The notes under the pieces were generated by a model. The model ran no database searches. It was given only the letters and a program-made list of their open reading frames with translations, and was not told the DNA's origin. From Pollenia angustigena (lineage: Eukaryota; Arthropoda; Insecta; Diptera; Polleniidae): a stretch of 64,000 nucleotides of DNA. Every line of letters starts with the position of its first letter. The stretch's first letter is position 1. The position numbers and the translations under genes are program-made. The stretch spans positions 231,321,803 through 231,385,802 of the forward strand of contig OV884059.1 of assembly GCA_930367215.1 (NCBI GenBank), written 5' to 3'. Below are positions 1 through 10,210 of this stretch, piece by piece.

Positions 1-429
1 TGTAATTGTTATTGTTTTTAATGTAAATAATAGAGTTACTTCCACTTAAAACAGTGTCGGAAAAAATAACAGGGACGATATTTCTACCTTGCAACTAACT
101 TGTCGTATTTTTTTTTGCATTGAGCTTTTATTGATAAGACTTACTGTAAACTGGAAATTCTAAAAAAACACTGGAACGTATAAATCGACAAATAAGCAGG
201 TAATTTGGCAAAAGGTTCACGAAAATTGATACTCAATTTCCCCGGATACATTCGCCAATCTCATGAATTCCATGAGCTGAGATGCGAGCAAGTACGTACT
301 AAAAATGAAAGGAGCTTCATCCGAATATTAAAATAATTTTTCGTTTGCTTGCAAAAAGTAACAAAATTTAAATGCCCCTTTAATTTTTTTTAATACAGCC
401 GGAGTGTAACTTTTTGAATACAACTGGAC
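1..429. other. AT-rich stretch, nothing recognised
   Basis: No coding frame, terminal repeat or familiar element was seen here; only AT-rich sequence with homopolymer runs. Confidence 0.5.
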
Positions 430-431
430 TA

Positions 432-943
432 CAGTAGACGCTCACAAATTAGAACATTCAGTAATTCGAACGTACAGAAATTAGAATCAGTGTTTGCAAT
501 ACATTAAACGCTCTAAAATTCGAATTTAAAATTCTAATTTCAGAGCTTTTTTTTTTTTTTTTTTGTTATTTGAACACAAGAAATCCGCAGTTTATTTTTA
601 TTCTGTTTGAACATAGTAAAACTAAAAAGGGGAATTACAAAATCATATATGTTTTTTCCTTAGTGAATTGTTATGTTTTGTTGCCATTAATTTTTTTATA
701 TTCATATTTTTAATTTAAAAAAATACATTTAATGTATTGGACTGAATTGTTACGTTTTGTTTTCTTGTTTTTATCAAACAAAATTGAATTAAAACAATTT
801 TAAAAGTCTTTTATTTAAGTTTTTGGAAGTAAATTTACTAAATTTTTTATTTTTTATTCGGAAAAAAAGTCCAGAAATTAAAATAATTCAGAAATTAGAA
901 TCGCCTCAAAAACAAAGCGGTTCTAATTTGCGAGCGTCTACTG
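432..943. mobile_element. pogo/Tc1-type MITE (512 bp)
   Basis: The ends are inverted copies, CAGTAGACGCTCACAAATTA on the left and its complement with one change (…GCGAGCGTCTACTG) on the right, each flanked by TA (430-431 and 944-945). TA duplication and a CAGT start are typical of pogo/Tc1-mariner elements. There is no transposase frame; the interior is poly-A/T rich with internal repeats of AATTAGAAT. A non-autonomous copy is the best reading. Confidence 0.8.
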
Positions 944-1057
944 TATAACTTTTTTTTTCATTTTTGATATAAACAAATTGAATGAATAATTTTAGTTGAA
1001 CAAATGTATGTACATATGTATGTATATTATACATACATATATTTATGAAAAACGAAC

Positions 1058-1199
1058 TGCCTATTTCCGATGTGCGAATGAATTCTTTCTTTGAAACAAA
1101 TTCATACATTTAAAACAAAAACAAATTCTAAAAATTTTGTTTTTGCTTTAAATGTATTAGTACGAAAGACAGAATTCTTTCGCACATAAGAAATAGGCA
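1058..1199. repeat. 142-bp imperfect palindrome
   Basis: The left arm starts TGCCTATTTCCGATGTGCGA and the right arm is its inverted copy ending TCGCACATAAGAAATAGGCA. The two arms together could fold into one long hairpin. It looks like a tiny foldback MITE, but no clear target duplication was found. Confidence 0.65.
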
Positions 1200-1734
1200 A
1201 CATATAAAGAAAAATTCAAGTTGCTATTAAAAATTTAATGTGTCCCAATTATTTTTTCCGACACTATGAATTTAAATTAACTTTAAAATAAAAAGAACAA
1301 AAGCTGAAAATAAAACAAGGATGTAAACCTTGAAAAGTTTAACAATCGCCGACAACTTTTATTAATTTTTTTAAGGCATTTTAAGTGAAAACCGTTCTTG
1401 GCATATTTTTTTGTCTGGTTAAAACTGAAATTTTTTAGAAAAATATGCACAGAAACAAGATTTTATTTAATACTTTAAGCAAAAATGAAAGGAAGATTCA
1501 TTTAAGTAGATCAAAAATTGTTTAAAGGTCGGTCTACATTTAATTGGTAATTACGTCAAGTGAACTCTGTGTATAAATTGTTACTCACAGTAAACGGCTA
1601 AAAACCAGGAAGGAAGCACACTCACATTTCTTGTGAAAAAGTTCGGCGAATACGATTGAAAACTTTAAATTTGAACAGAAAAAAAATTTTTTAATATTTT
1701 ATTTAAAATTTAAACAGTAATTTTCACAATTGTA
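1200..1734. other. AT-rich stretch, nothing recognised
   Basis: No frame, terminal repeat or family match was recognised. Confidence 0.5.
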
Positions 1735-2060
1735 CAAGAAAGAGAGGTATAGTTCAAGCCCGACACCAATGATACCCTACAAAATAATATTTAAAAATAC
1801 TTAAATTTGCTAGAGTATTTGGCTATTTCGGACCCATAGGCAATTATGAACCCGCCAGAAAAAAATTATGTTATACGGTCTTAGCTCATGTAAAAGTTCA
1901 TTGCGCCGAATATTAGTTAAATATCAAAATCTATATGAGATTTACAAATTTTTCTTAAACCGATTTTGGATAGGGGGTTTATATAGGACCTATAGTTAGT
2001 TGTAGATACCAACTTTTGTCATGACATAGAAACAAAAAAATTTAAAAGTTATCGTTTCTA
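1735..2060 (+). repeat. Dispersed fly repeat C, copy 1 (fragment)
   Basis: The block starts ACAAGAAAGAGAGGTATAGT, followed by a CAAGCCCGAC box and GATACCCTACA. The same head occurs at 22718. The body mentions no protein. It belongs to the class of non-coding fly repeats that open with an ACAAGTAAGAAAG box; the superfamily is unknown to me. Confidence 0.55.
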
Positions 2061-2314
2061 AATTTCATATCAACGCCAGCACTTTACGCTGTTTTCTGGA
2101 GTGGTATTTGTGTTGGAGCTTGGATTTAATATGGACCGCTTTTAAAAAAAAATTTGTTACAAGCATATTTTCGAAAATTTGAAAAATAAAATGCTTTTTT
2201 TGCATATAAGTGCATATTTTGCAGTTAGGTAATTAATTTTTCTTTTTTTAAAGAAATTGAACACCACAAATTTAATTTTTCTTAATAATAATGTATTTTT
2301 ATTATTATTTCAAA

Positions 2315-2536
2315 TCAAATTAATACTCCCATACCTGGTTTAATTTCATGGTATCAAATAATGTGAATGCCAAATATTTAAGAAGAAGAAATAAATAAAA
2401 CCAAGAGTGAAGTAAAAAATTCTTAAGCTCAAATTAATACTCCCATACCTGGTTTAATTTCATGGTATCAAATTATGTGAATGCTAAATATTTAAGAAGA
2501 AGAAATAAATAAAACCAAGAGTGAAGTAAAAAATTA
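2315..2536. repeat. 114-bp tandem duplication
   Basis: Two head-to-tail units (2315-2428 and from 2429) start TCAAATTAATACTCCCATAC and end GAGTGAAGTAAAAAATT. Only a handful of bases differ, so the duplication is recent. No coding content. Confidence 0.9.
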
Positions 2537-2667
2537 TTACTAAAATTTATTTATTTCCTTTTCTAGCTTTAATTTTCCTATTTTTTTTTATTATTTGGTA
2601 AAAAGAAATTTGTTGATCTTCATAAATAGTATATTTAAAGTACATTGAATATATATGTAAGTTCATG

Positions 2668-3396
2668 GAATTGACATGTCGTCAGCTCATTATTGGTTTG
2701 GCGCATATGCCGTCGTAGTGGAAAAAAACGACAATGAAGGTTTACATGCAAATAAACCCGATAGAATTTTTGTATTTTCACCACTGCTTCCGGCATATGT
2801 TCAAGGAATGTGCACTAAAGAAGACATGTCTTTCAAATCATAGTGAAAATTGGGTGTGATAGTATTTTATTAAAAGTGAAAATTATTATTTTTTGTCGCA
2901 TACGCAACTTTTCTTAATTTATTTTTAAAATGAAGCTTTTTGTGCTGCAAACGTATACTTTACTACTGCGTATTGAATTGTTGACATTTTATTTTGCTTC
3001 AACTACTTTTTTTTCTTTACGACAATGAAGAGAAGCAAGAGTGTTATTTATTTTTTGTTGTCATTTTATATTGCTTGCGGTTTAACTTCTTTATTTTTCT
3101 TACGGCGATGAAGCAAAGCCAGAGTGAAATTTATTTTGCTCCTTATTGTATGAGGAATTTGCTGTATCAGCCAAACAGTGGCGTTTAGAGCTAAGCAACA
3201 TTATAAAAGCTTTAAAATAGTTGATATTGAGCAAAATTAATGGTAAATATCTCAGAAACCATAAAAAATTTCGTGAAACAGATTTTGGAATCAGGAAGGG
3301 GTTATTCAAAATATATGTATGTACCCTTTACTAAACCAATTTTTTTTTAATAATCGGTAGGCCAAACCAATTATGAGCTGACGATGTTCAATTTTG
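2668..3396. mobile_element. MITE-like element with about 30-bp inverted ends
   Basis: The left end carries GTCGTCAGCTCATTATTGGT followed by TTGG; the right end carries the complement, CCAAACCAATTATGAGCTGA followed by CGATGTTCAATT. The interior includes a further inverted pair built on GGCATATG and CACCACTGC (about 2699-2800). No transposase frame and no certain target duplication; outer borders are approximate. Confidence 0.55.
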
Positions 3397-3696
3397 ACAT
3401 TTAGCAACAAGATAAAGTAGCGATACAACAAATTTGTCTGTTCACAGTTGCATAAACAATAACCGTATTTTTTTAACGACAATTCAGACGACGGAGCTTG
3501 TGAATTGTACAAAAAGTTCTTTATAACAACCCAACTAATAAAATTTTATTGGTTTATATAATATTTTTCGCAAACTTCCATTGTTGAAAACAGATGTTTA
3601 CTGCTTTGTTCTCATTTTAAGCATATCAAGTAGCACAGAGCTGTATTTTGATGGCTTCATTAATATGGTTTGCCAATTTTTATTTTCAAGATAGCG
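3397..3696. other. Unassigned AT-rich spacer
   Basis: Nothing recognised between the preceding inverted repeat and the MITE at 3700. Confidence 0.5.
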
Positions 3697-3699
3697 TTA

Positions 3700-4456
3700 A
3701 GCTGGGATCACACGATTGCCGCAACGCACCAATTTTCACACTTTTTAATACACCAATCGTGTGACTGCACAACCAATTGGCTCTTGTACCAATCGAGGAC
3801 AATATTGTGCTTACTTTTACCAATCAAATGCAACCCTGGTGCGGCAATCGTGTGACCGTTTGCTACGCAACCGCGCGTCAATAAAAATAACAAAAATGCA
3901 CCAATATTTATTGTCTTCTCGTGCGGCAATCAAACAACACAATACGCGCCAATATTTGCCTTATGTATATATTAAACATTTTAGTTTTTTTTTTTAGTTT
4001 TTGCTATATGTACTATGTACATAGCTGTTAAGTGCGAATATTTTATTAAAGATATTTAATAAAACTAAGTATTATTTAATATGTCAATTTTTGGATTTTC
4101 GTAAATTTTTCTTAAAATATTTCAAATAAATCAACATTGTATAGTAGGTACCTATGTATATGAACAAATTTTTAGTTTTTAGTGAACATACCAACTAGAA
4201 CTTCCAAACAAATGAAAAAGCTACCATAACAGCTGTTTTCGCAGTTGTCAAGTAAGAACAATCGTGTGACTGTGCTGCGGCAATTATTGTACCCATTTCA
4301 CTTTGTACCAACTGGCGGCAATTAAATAAGTATAAAACAGGGCAATCGTGTGATTTCAGAATATTTGATTGGTGCAATTTCTTTATTGTGCGTCAATAAA
4401 TCACAATCAAAATTGTGCCATATTGGTGCATTTGCGGCAATCGTGTGATCCCAGCT
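3700..4456. mobile_element. MITE, TTA duplication, AGCTGGGATCACACG ends
   Basis: The terminal repeats are identical for at least 23 bp (AGCTGGGATCACACGATTGC then CGCAA on both ends) and are flanked by TTA (3697-3699, 4457-4459). Inside, the core CAATCGTGTGA recurs several times in both orientations (for example near 3765, 3845, 4260 and 4343). The 3-bp TWA duplication fits PIF/Harbinger. TTAA, the piggyBac duplication, would also be flanking but would leave the ends out of register by one base. No transposase. Confidence 0.85.
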
Positions 4457-4594
4457 TTAAGTTTGAGAAAAAGTTGATGTGACAATTAATAAATGGTTTA
4501 CGTAAGAAGAGTAAAACCTGACGAACAACAAGTCGATGGTTAGTAGGGCGTTTATGAAAACAATAATGAGTGACTTCATGTCGTTCGCTTATAC

Positions 4595-5220
4595 CCCAGT
4601 TGGCCAGATTGCCGTTGACGTCATCATCGTCAATGATGTATGCACGACTTCTCCCCTGTCGTTTACGTTTTCTAGAAGACAATTTTCAGGAAATCGTCGT
4701 GCACGAAAGTTTGAGCGACACTGTCTTACAAGTTCTCTTTAATCACTTGCTTGGTTTTTTTTAAATTCTCATTCTTTTTTCTAATTGTTGATTGAAATAC
4801 CTACAAAAAATTACAAATTAGCTCTAACCAGTAAAACCGAAAAATGCTGATGAAGTTATTCACGAGCTGGAAAATGGATTACATGCAGTTAATACTTCAC
4901 TTGTCAACTAAAGGGTATAAAAGTCGAATATAAAACATGTAACAGAAATTAAAATTCCAACTATGCTATCTGAAATAGATAACCATATAATAATTTTTGT
5001 CGTGGACGTCAAAATTGACGACGAATGACGAATTGTCATGCATGTAGTCGTTGACGACAAAGTATGGGACATTGTCTTTCTTTGTGTTGTGCACGTTTTT
5101 CACGACACTTGTTCGAAAATTTCGTTGACGATATGTCCTCGCTGTTCCTCACATGTCGTGCAGGAATTAACATTGTCATGCATCCGTCTTCGAGGATGTC
5201 ATAAAGACGGTAATTGCATA
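4595..5220. repeat. GTCGTGCACGAC-rich repeat, copy 1 (right end lost)
   Basis: The copy opens with CCCAGTTGGCCA and is full of GACGACA, GTCGTGCACGA and GTCGTTGACGA words. It matches 26462-27212 over most of its length; the shared tail is CTTCGAGGATGTC then a run ending AAAGACG. After that tail this copy runs into unrelated sequence, so it lacks the right terminus that the second copy keeps. Confidence 0.75.
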
Positions 5221-5422
5221 CATTTCGCAGGAACGTATAAGTGATGTTAAAATTGTGAAACTTCGTTCACACTAAAAAAACAATGTTTTTTAAATACTTT
5301 TGTTATGCAAAAGTGTAAAATGTATTTGGCATTCGTTTTAATAATATAACAAAAAATTAAGCAAATAAATCTTGCAAAAAATGAAACACTTGAAAAATGG
5401 TAACGCTGCTTTCAAAACAAAT

Positions 5423-6204
5423 TAGTGATGGATAATTCAGTACTTTGGTACTATTTTCAGTACTTTTTCCTTTCAAAAATACCACGGTCCTCCACGTCCG
5501 TTTTAGTACTCTTTGTCTGGTTATGCTTCTTTGTTAAGAAATTAAGCGTTGGTATTTTTTTTTAACATTAACAACTAGGGCTATGGAACTAATTCCGACT
5601 TCAACCGCAGAAATTCCAACTCCTAATCTAATCTTAATGCTAAATATATATGAGACTGGTCCTTATTTGACTTTAAACTCTTTTTTTAATGAAGTACCTT
5701 TTAAATGGTTAAATATAGCAAAATAAGGATTGAGTAAAAATTTAGAATCAATATTTTAATTATTGCATCTCCAATTTCGAAGTACATATTTTTATTTTGG
5801 AAATTTTTAGAATATTTTTTTGGAGTCGGGGTCGGGAATTTTTTGTGGGTGCTTCGATCCGACTCCGGTACAAAAACATCACCACTAACTCTACAACTCC
5901 GACTCCACATCCCTGTTGACAACATTGCCTACAAAAAATTTATTCTTATCAAACGGTTATGGCAACACTGCTTGTTGGTATATTTTAATGTCAGATATCC
6001 TCATCAGAATTTTGCTGTTGAAATTTAGCCAGATTGGTCCATAAATAGCTGAGACATATGCAAAAAAAAAATATGTATTTTAGTTTTTAATATTAAAGTT
6101 TATTTTCCATAAAAAATATCTTTGAAAAAAGTACCAAAATGTTGAAAAAATACTCTTTTGCTTGGTGGTCAGTACAATCTAAATTTTTCAATTTTCCATC
6201 ACTG
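5423..6204. mobile_element. hAT-like element (782 bp) with nested hAT
   Basis: The ends are TAGTGATGGATAATT and the inverted AATTTTCCATCACTG. Both sides carry the exact 8-bp duplication AAACAAAT (5415-5422, 6205-6212). An 8-bp duplication with a YAG start is the hAT signature. No transposase is encoded. A second element (5576-5915) is inserted in it. Confidence 0.88.
5576..5915. mobile_element. hAT-like element (340 bp) nested in the previous one
   Basis: The ends are TAGGGCTATGGA and the inverted TCCACATCCCTG. The flanks TTAACAAC (5568-5575) and TTGACAAC (5916-5923) match at 7 of 8 positions. The interior carries repeated GACTCCGAC-type words near both ends. Non-coding. Confidence 0.72.
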
Positions 6205-6212
6205 AAACAAAT

Positions 6213-6532
6213 GCCATTTTGTCGGTGATGCCACAATGATAATAGAATTTTTTGCCACTTTTCTAGTGATGACACTAACATAATCGGAAAAAAAGAATGG
6301 AATACAATGTGAAAGGAACATCTTGTGAAGATGTTGATTTTAAGCTCTATGTTTTTCTTATAGGAAAATTTCAACATCTTCGCAAAACGGATTTTAGATG
6401 TCGACAAGTATGAAAAGGCTATTTAGTTGTCAATATACATCGTAAGCAAGGCGGAAATCTTTTTACTACTTAAAAATTAAGAGAAGTAAATCGAAACTTC
6501 CCGAAATTGACATTAAGTCCAATTAAAACTCA
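6213..6532. other. Unassigned spacer
   Basis: A minus-strand frame of about 104 codons lies across this segment but has no recognisable motif and an AT-driven composition; nothing else was seen. Confidence 0.4.
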
Positions 6533-6541
6533 ACAGTTTCG

Positions 6542-7168
6542 AAGTGGGTGAAGATAAATACGCCAAGTTAAATACGTTTCATGACGCAAAAACACGTTTT
6601 TCAGCTACGCGTAGCTCAGCTATGTTTTTATTAAAATTTTTTTTTTAATTTTAACCCGTGTATCTGGTAGATTTTTATTAAAAGTAACCGAGCCAAAAAA
6701 GATTATGAGACGGGAAGGGCTTCAAATGAGAGGTTATTAACTCATCTTTCGTAATCGTTAACAAAAATTTATGATATATAAATTTTTCTATTTTTAAAAA
6801 ATTCTTTAAATTTCGGCTGGTGTATCTGGGAGGGATTTTTTCTAATTGCGACCGAACCAAAAAAGATTACAGAACGGGAGGGGCTTAAAATTAGAGGTAA
6901 TTAACTCTTCTTTCGTAATCTTTAAACAAAATTTATGAAATATAAATTTTTCTATTTTTAAAAGTTCTTTAAATTTAGGCTGGTGTATCTGGGAGAGATT
7001 TTTTTAAATTTCGACCGAACCAAAAAAGATTACATGAGGGGCTTCAAATTAAAGGTAATTAACTCTTCTTTAGTAATCTTTTAACAAAATATATGAGCTG
7101 AGCTACGTTTTTAATAACGTAACGTTTTACGTCATACAACGTATTTAATTCGGCGTACTCGCCCACTT
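6542..7168. mobile_element. Long-TIR element, 9-bp duplication (Mutator/Foldback type)
   Basis: Inverted arms of about 75 bp (starting AAGTGGGTGAA / AAGTGGGCGAG, sharing AAATACGTT and GTAGCTCAGC) enclose three tandem units of about 163 bp. The exact 9-bp duplication ACAGTTTCG flanks it (6533-6541, 7169-7177). Nine-base duplications with long arms and internal tandem repeats are known from Mutator-like and Foldback elements. No transposase. Confidence 0.82.
6658..7090. repeat. Three tandem units of about 163 bp
   Basis: Each unit has GGTGTATCTGG, then GACCGAACCAAAAAAGATTA, then GGGGCTTCAAAT or similar and AATTAACTCTTCTTT. The units start near 6658, 6820 and 6983. They form the core of the long-TIR element, as in Foldback elements. 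Confidence 0.85.
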
Positions 7169-7240
7169 ACAGTTTCGTACTATAACAAAATTTCTGAAAT
7201 TATGTTGAGCGTCGACATTTTACGTTTGCCTATTTAACCA

Positions 7241-7332
7241 GGGGCCAAATTACGGCATTCAAGATCGATCGAAATTTCCATTTCAATTAACTTGCAATTT
7301 CGATCGGTATCGAATACCGTAATTTGGATCCA
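7241..7332. repeat. 92-bp palindromic insertion
   Basis: The left arm CCAAATTACGGCATTCAAGA faces the right arm ATACCGTAATTTGG, with an inner inverted GATCGATCGAAATT / AATTTCGATCGG. A small hairpin MITE is likely; target duplication unclear. Confidence 0.6.
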
Positions 7333-7334
7333 GA

Positions 7335-8049
7335 ACTCTGTTTGGTTCAAACTTTTTTATATGTACTTCTGATAAAATGTTGGCAATAGTTCGTACATTT
7401 TTTTTTAATCCGAATTCACATAAAAAAACGTTTAAAAATGTTTATAGTCACACATTCAGGAATTTTTATATAATTTTTATTATTTCAACGAAAAATTTTT
7501 GAAAATTAAAAAAAAAGTTAGACAACTTTTATTTAATAAAAATCAATTAACTATTTTTGTTTTTGTAGAATATGGTAATTTTGTTTACTTTTTTTACAAT
7601 ATTTTTTTAACTTTATTTACTTTCAAGGTTTATATTTTTTTTTAAATTTTATTTTATAAAAACTGCTACTCGATAACAAAAGCAAATCGTTATAATTTTC
7701 ATACAAATCAAAACTATTTAAACGAATTTATTTACATTTTTACCGGCACTTTTTTTTGCACTGTATGTGTATATTGTATTATTATTATTTTAAAATATTA
7801 ATACTTTTGTTTTAAATTTTTTATCATTATTTTTTATTTATAAAATTTTTAGTAAACATCTCTCTTTTAAGCTTTTGCAAACACTAAATTAAATTTTATT
7901 CAATTTGTTAGATGAGATTTTTATTGAAGTTAAATTTGGTGTTGTAGAAGTTGGCATGGAGTATAAAATTAACACTGTAAATTAAATTCTAACTACTGCT
8001 TCTTTAATACCGGCGGATTTTCAGTTAAATTAAATATTTTTGTTTTATT
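7335..8049. other. Unassigned AT-rich stretch
   Basis: Low-complexity A/T runs dominate; no repeat ends or coding signal recognised. Confidence 0.5.
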
Positions 8050-9120
8050 GTTATTATTGCACTTGTAGAGAGAGAGAGAGTGAGAGAGATGGTGAACACA
8101 GGGTTGTATCACTTGTCAAGTTTGTAAAGGTGTTAGTTGCTGTTGATTGAAATAGTTGTTGTTTTTGTTAAGAAAGTAGCAGCGAGTTAAAAAAATACTA
8201 TTTTTATGTACGAATTTTTAGAAATTTTTTTTAAGCAAAATTTTTATTTTGAAAAGAATCACAGGTAAAATTAACATCATCACTTCAATCACTCAAGCGA
8301 GATCCCAACAAACTGAATGTTGAGTTAAATAGAACAAGTAAATAAATAACTTAAACTGCACCGAACACCGAGCAAATAATTTTGACACTCATCAGTTTTT
8401 TTTTTTTTTTTTATAGGATTTTTTCTTATACTCTATCAGATTAAATATGAACGAACGTCTCTCGTATTGTGTTAAATGTTTATTTAAATTGAATTAAAGT
8501 GTTGAAGACACAAAAAAATCAATTTAAGCCACTTAAAATTTTGAATTTTTTTTTTTTGTTTTTTTTTTAGTTTTAAATTAGCAAAATTAACTCACGAAAA
8601 ATTATGACTGCGAACTTACATCTGTATGTTCGGAGTAAGGCACTTTCAGATAACGACTACTTTGACTCCGATATTTTACCACGACAACCAGACGAATGTT
8701 ACGATCATTACGAAAACTATACAAGACTGTGACTGCTGGGAGAGTAACAAGAACGCGTTTTGCGAACGCAGCAATCCACATGCGATAAGATAAACTTCTT
8801 AAGTGACAAATAAAATTTAACAAAAAAACCTAAACAAAATAAAATAAAAACGAATTGAATGTATTGTAAGAAGTAAGAAAACGACGAAGCTAAATAAAAT
8901 AAAAAAAACAACAAACAATATGATCAGTAAGTTGATATAAGCATCAACTTAATGATTAAACTGAATAATCGTACATAGTATGTAGTGTAGTAGTTGTCCC
9001 GAACGTCATCGTTCTCTTTTATTTATTTTAGCACCGACGACAACGACGAAAACCGCTACAGTGAAGATTACGACGATATTAATGATCGGTCAGTGTAATT
9101 TTATTTTAACAAATTTGTAA
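8050..9120. promoter_or_regulatory. Possible promoter/5' UTR-like unique region
   Basis: This is one of the few long parts without mobile-element ends. It holds a GAGAGAGAGAGAGTGAGAGA run (from about 8069; on the minus strand a CT-rich block followed by CAACAACT-type sequence as in fly 5' UTRs), a CGATAAGATAA double GATA core at about 8783, and a mixed-composition block at 8600-8830 and 9030-9100. No frame, splice pattern or conserved motif proves a gene. Treat as a weak hint only. Confidence 0.2.
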
Positions 9121-10021
9121 ACATATTAAAACTATAAAAAAGAATAACAGAAAACAAGAGAATTTAAAAGAGAACAACTTTTATTTAAAAAAATTTAATG
9201 TATATGTACATAAAGAGATTTAATTTAATTATAATTGATTTATTGCTTCTTGGCAATTTTCTTAATTTTTTTATTTTATCTAAACTGAAGAAGCACAAAA
9301 AAACTGACAAACTGAAAACAAAATATTCTTTCAAAGGGCCTAACAAGCGGTGAGCGGCAAAAAATTAAGACAAATGAAATACTACTGTGAAGTGGCTACG
9401 CAATGAGCGGCATTTCCGAGCGGCTAAGTGACGGCGCTCAAGAATAAAACTTGTTCTAATTTTTAGTTGTTTTCTAAGCGGCAAAGAATAAACATGGCAA
9501 AAGTAAATGTGGAGCTTATAGTTTCATCTAAAAAAATAATTCCGTTCAGTATTGACTGAAATAATTAGATATTAAATTGCTTTCGAATTGAGAAAGTACT
9601 CGATCACGACTGCCAGAACCAGGCCCCTGGTTTTAACTTTTTGCAACAGAAAATCAAAAGATTTCACAGACATACGGGCAGTATTGCAAAAATCTGTCTG
9701 GAAATTTGCTTGATTTAAAGGTTGAACACGAAATTATCTTTTTTTTCTGCTGGTGTCTAATAATTGTAAAAAAATTTCTGTACAATACAATGTACTACAT
9801 TGCTGTCCAAAGGAAAGCTAAGGTAAAATGTAACAAGAAAATACAATATAATAGTCTGGTAGTGTATAAAGTCATTTCTGAAAAAATTGAAGAAATAGGA
9901 CTATTACAAAAAAGCTTTATAAAATACATAACTGAAATTTAGCTCATAGAATAAATTCGAAAAATGAAAAATGTTGAATACAATATAAAGAAACCCCGAA
10001 AAGGAAATAATTCCCAGTTTC
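9121..10021. other. Largely unassigned; GAGCGGC-rich patch
   Basis: GAGCGGC occurs three times at 9350-9430 in otherwise AT-rich DNA. A plus-strand frame at 9706-9942 (78 codons) lies just upstream of the hAT transposase remnant and might be a decayed part of it, but I recognise no hAT motif in it. Confidence 0.35.
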
Positions 10022-10210
10022 TATTTTTGTAATGTTGTAAAAAAAATGCAAGTCCAAATGCAATTGCAATTGCGAGCATAGGACAAAACAATGAACGACC
10101 ATTAGAGAATAAGTCCGCTAGATTGACTACGTTTTTGGATTGAGAATCAAAACCAATTTAGAAAATTATTTCAAGTCGCAATAGAATATCTTATAGTCCC
10201 TGCTTCTTTG

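Noticed and set aside
3697..4460. piggyBac origin (TTAA on both sides)
   Set aside because: TTAA does flank it, but with TTAA the terminal repeats are offset by one base; with TTA they match perfectly, so a 3-bp duplication is simpler.
8602..8914. Two overlapping minus-strand frames of 73 and 65 codons as a gene
   Set aside because: No splice signals or recognisable motif; the composition is mixed. Kept only as part of a weak promoter-like region.
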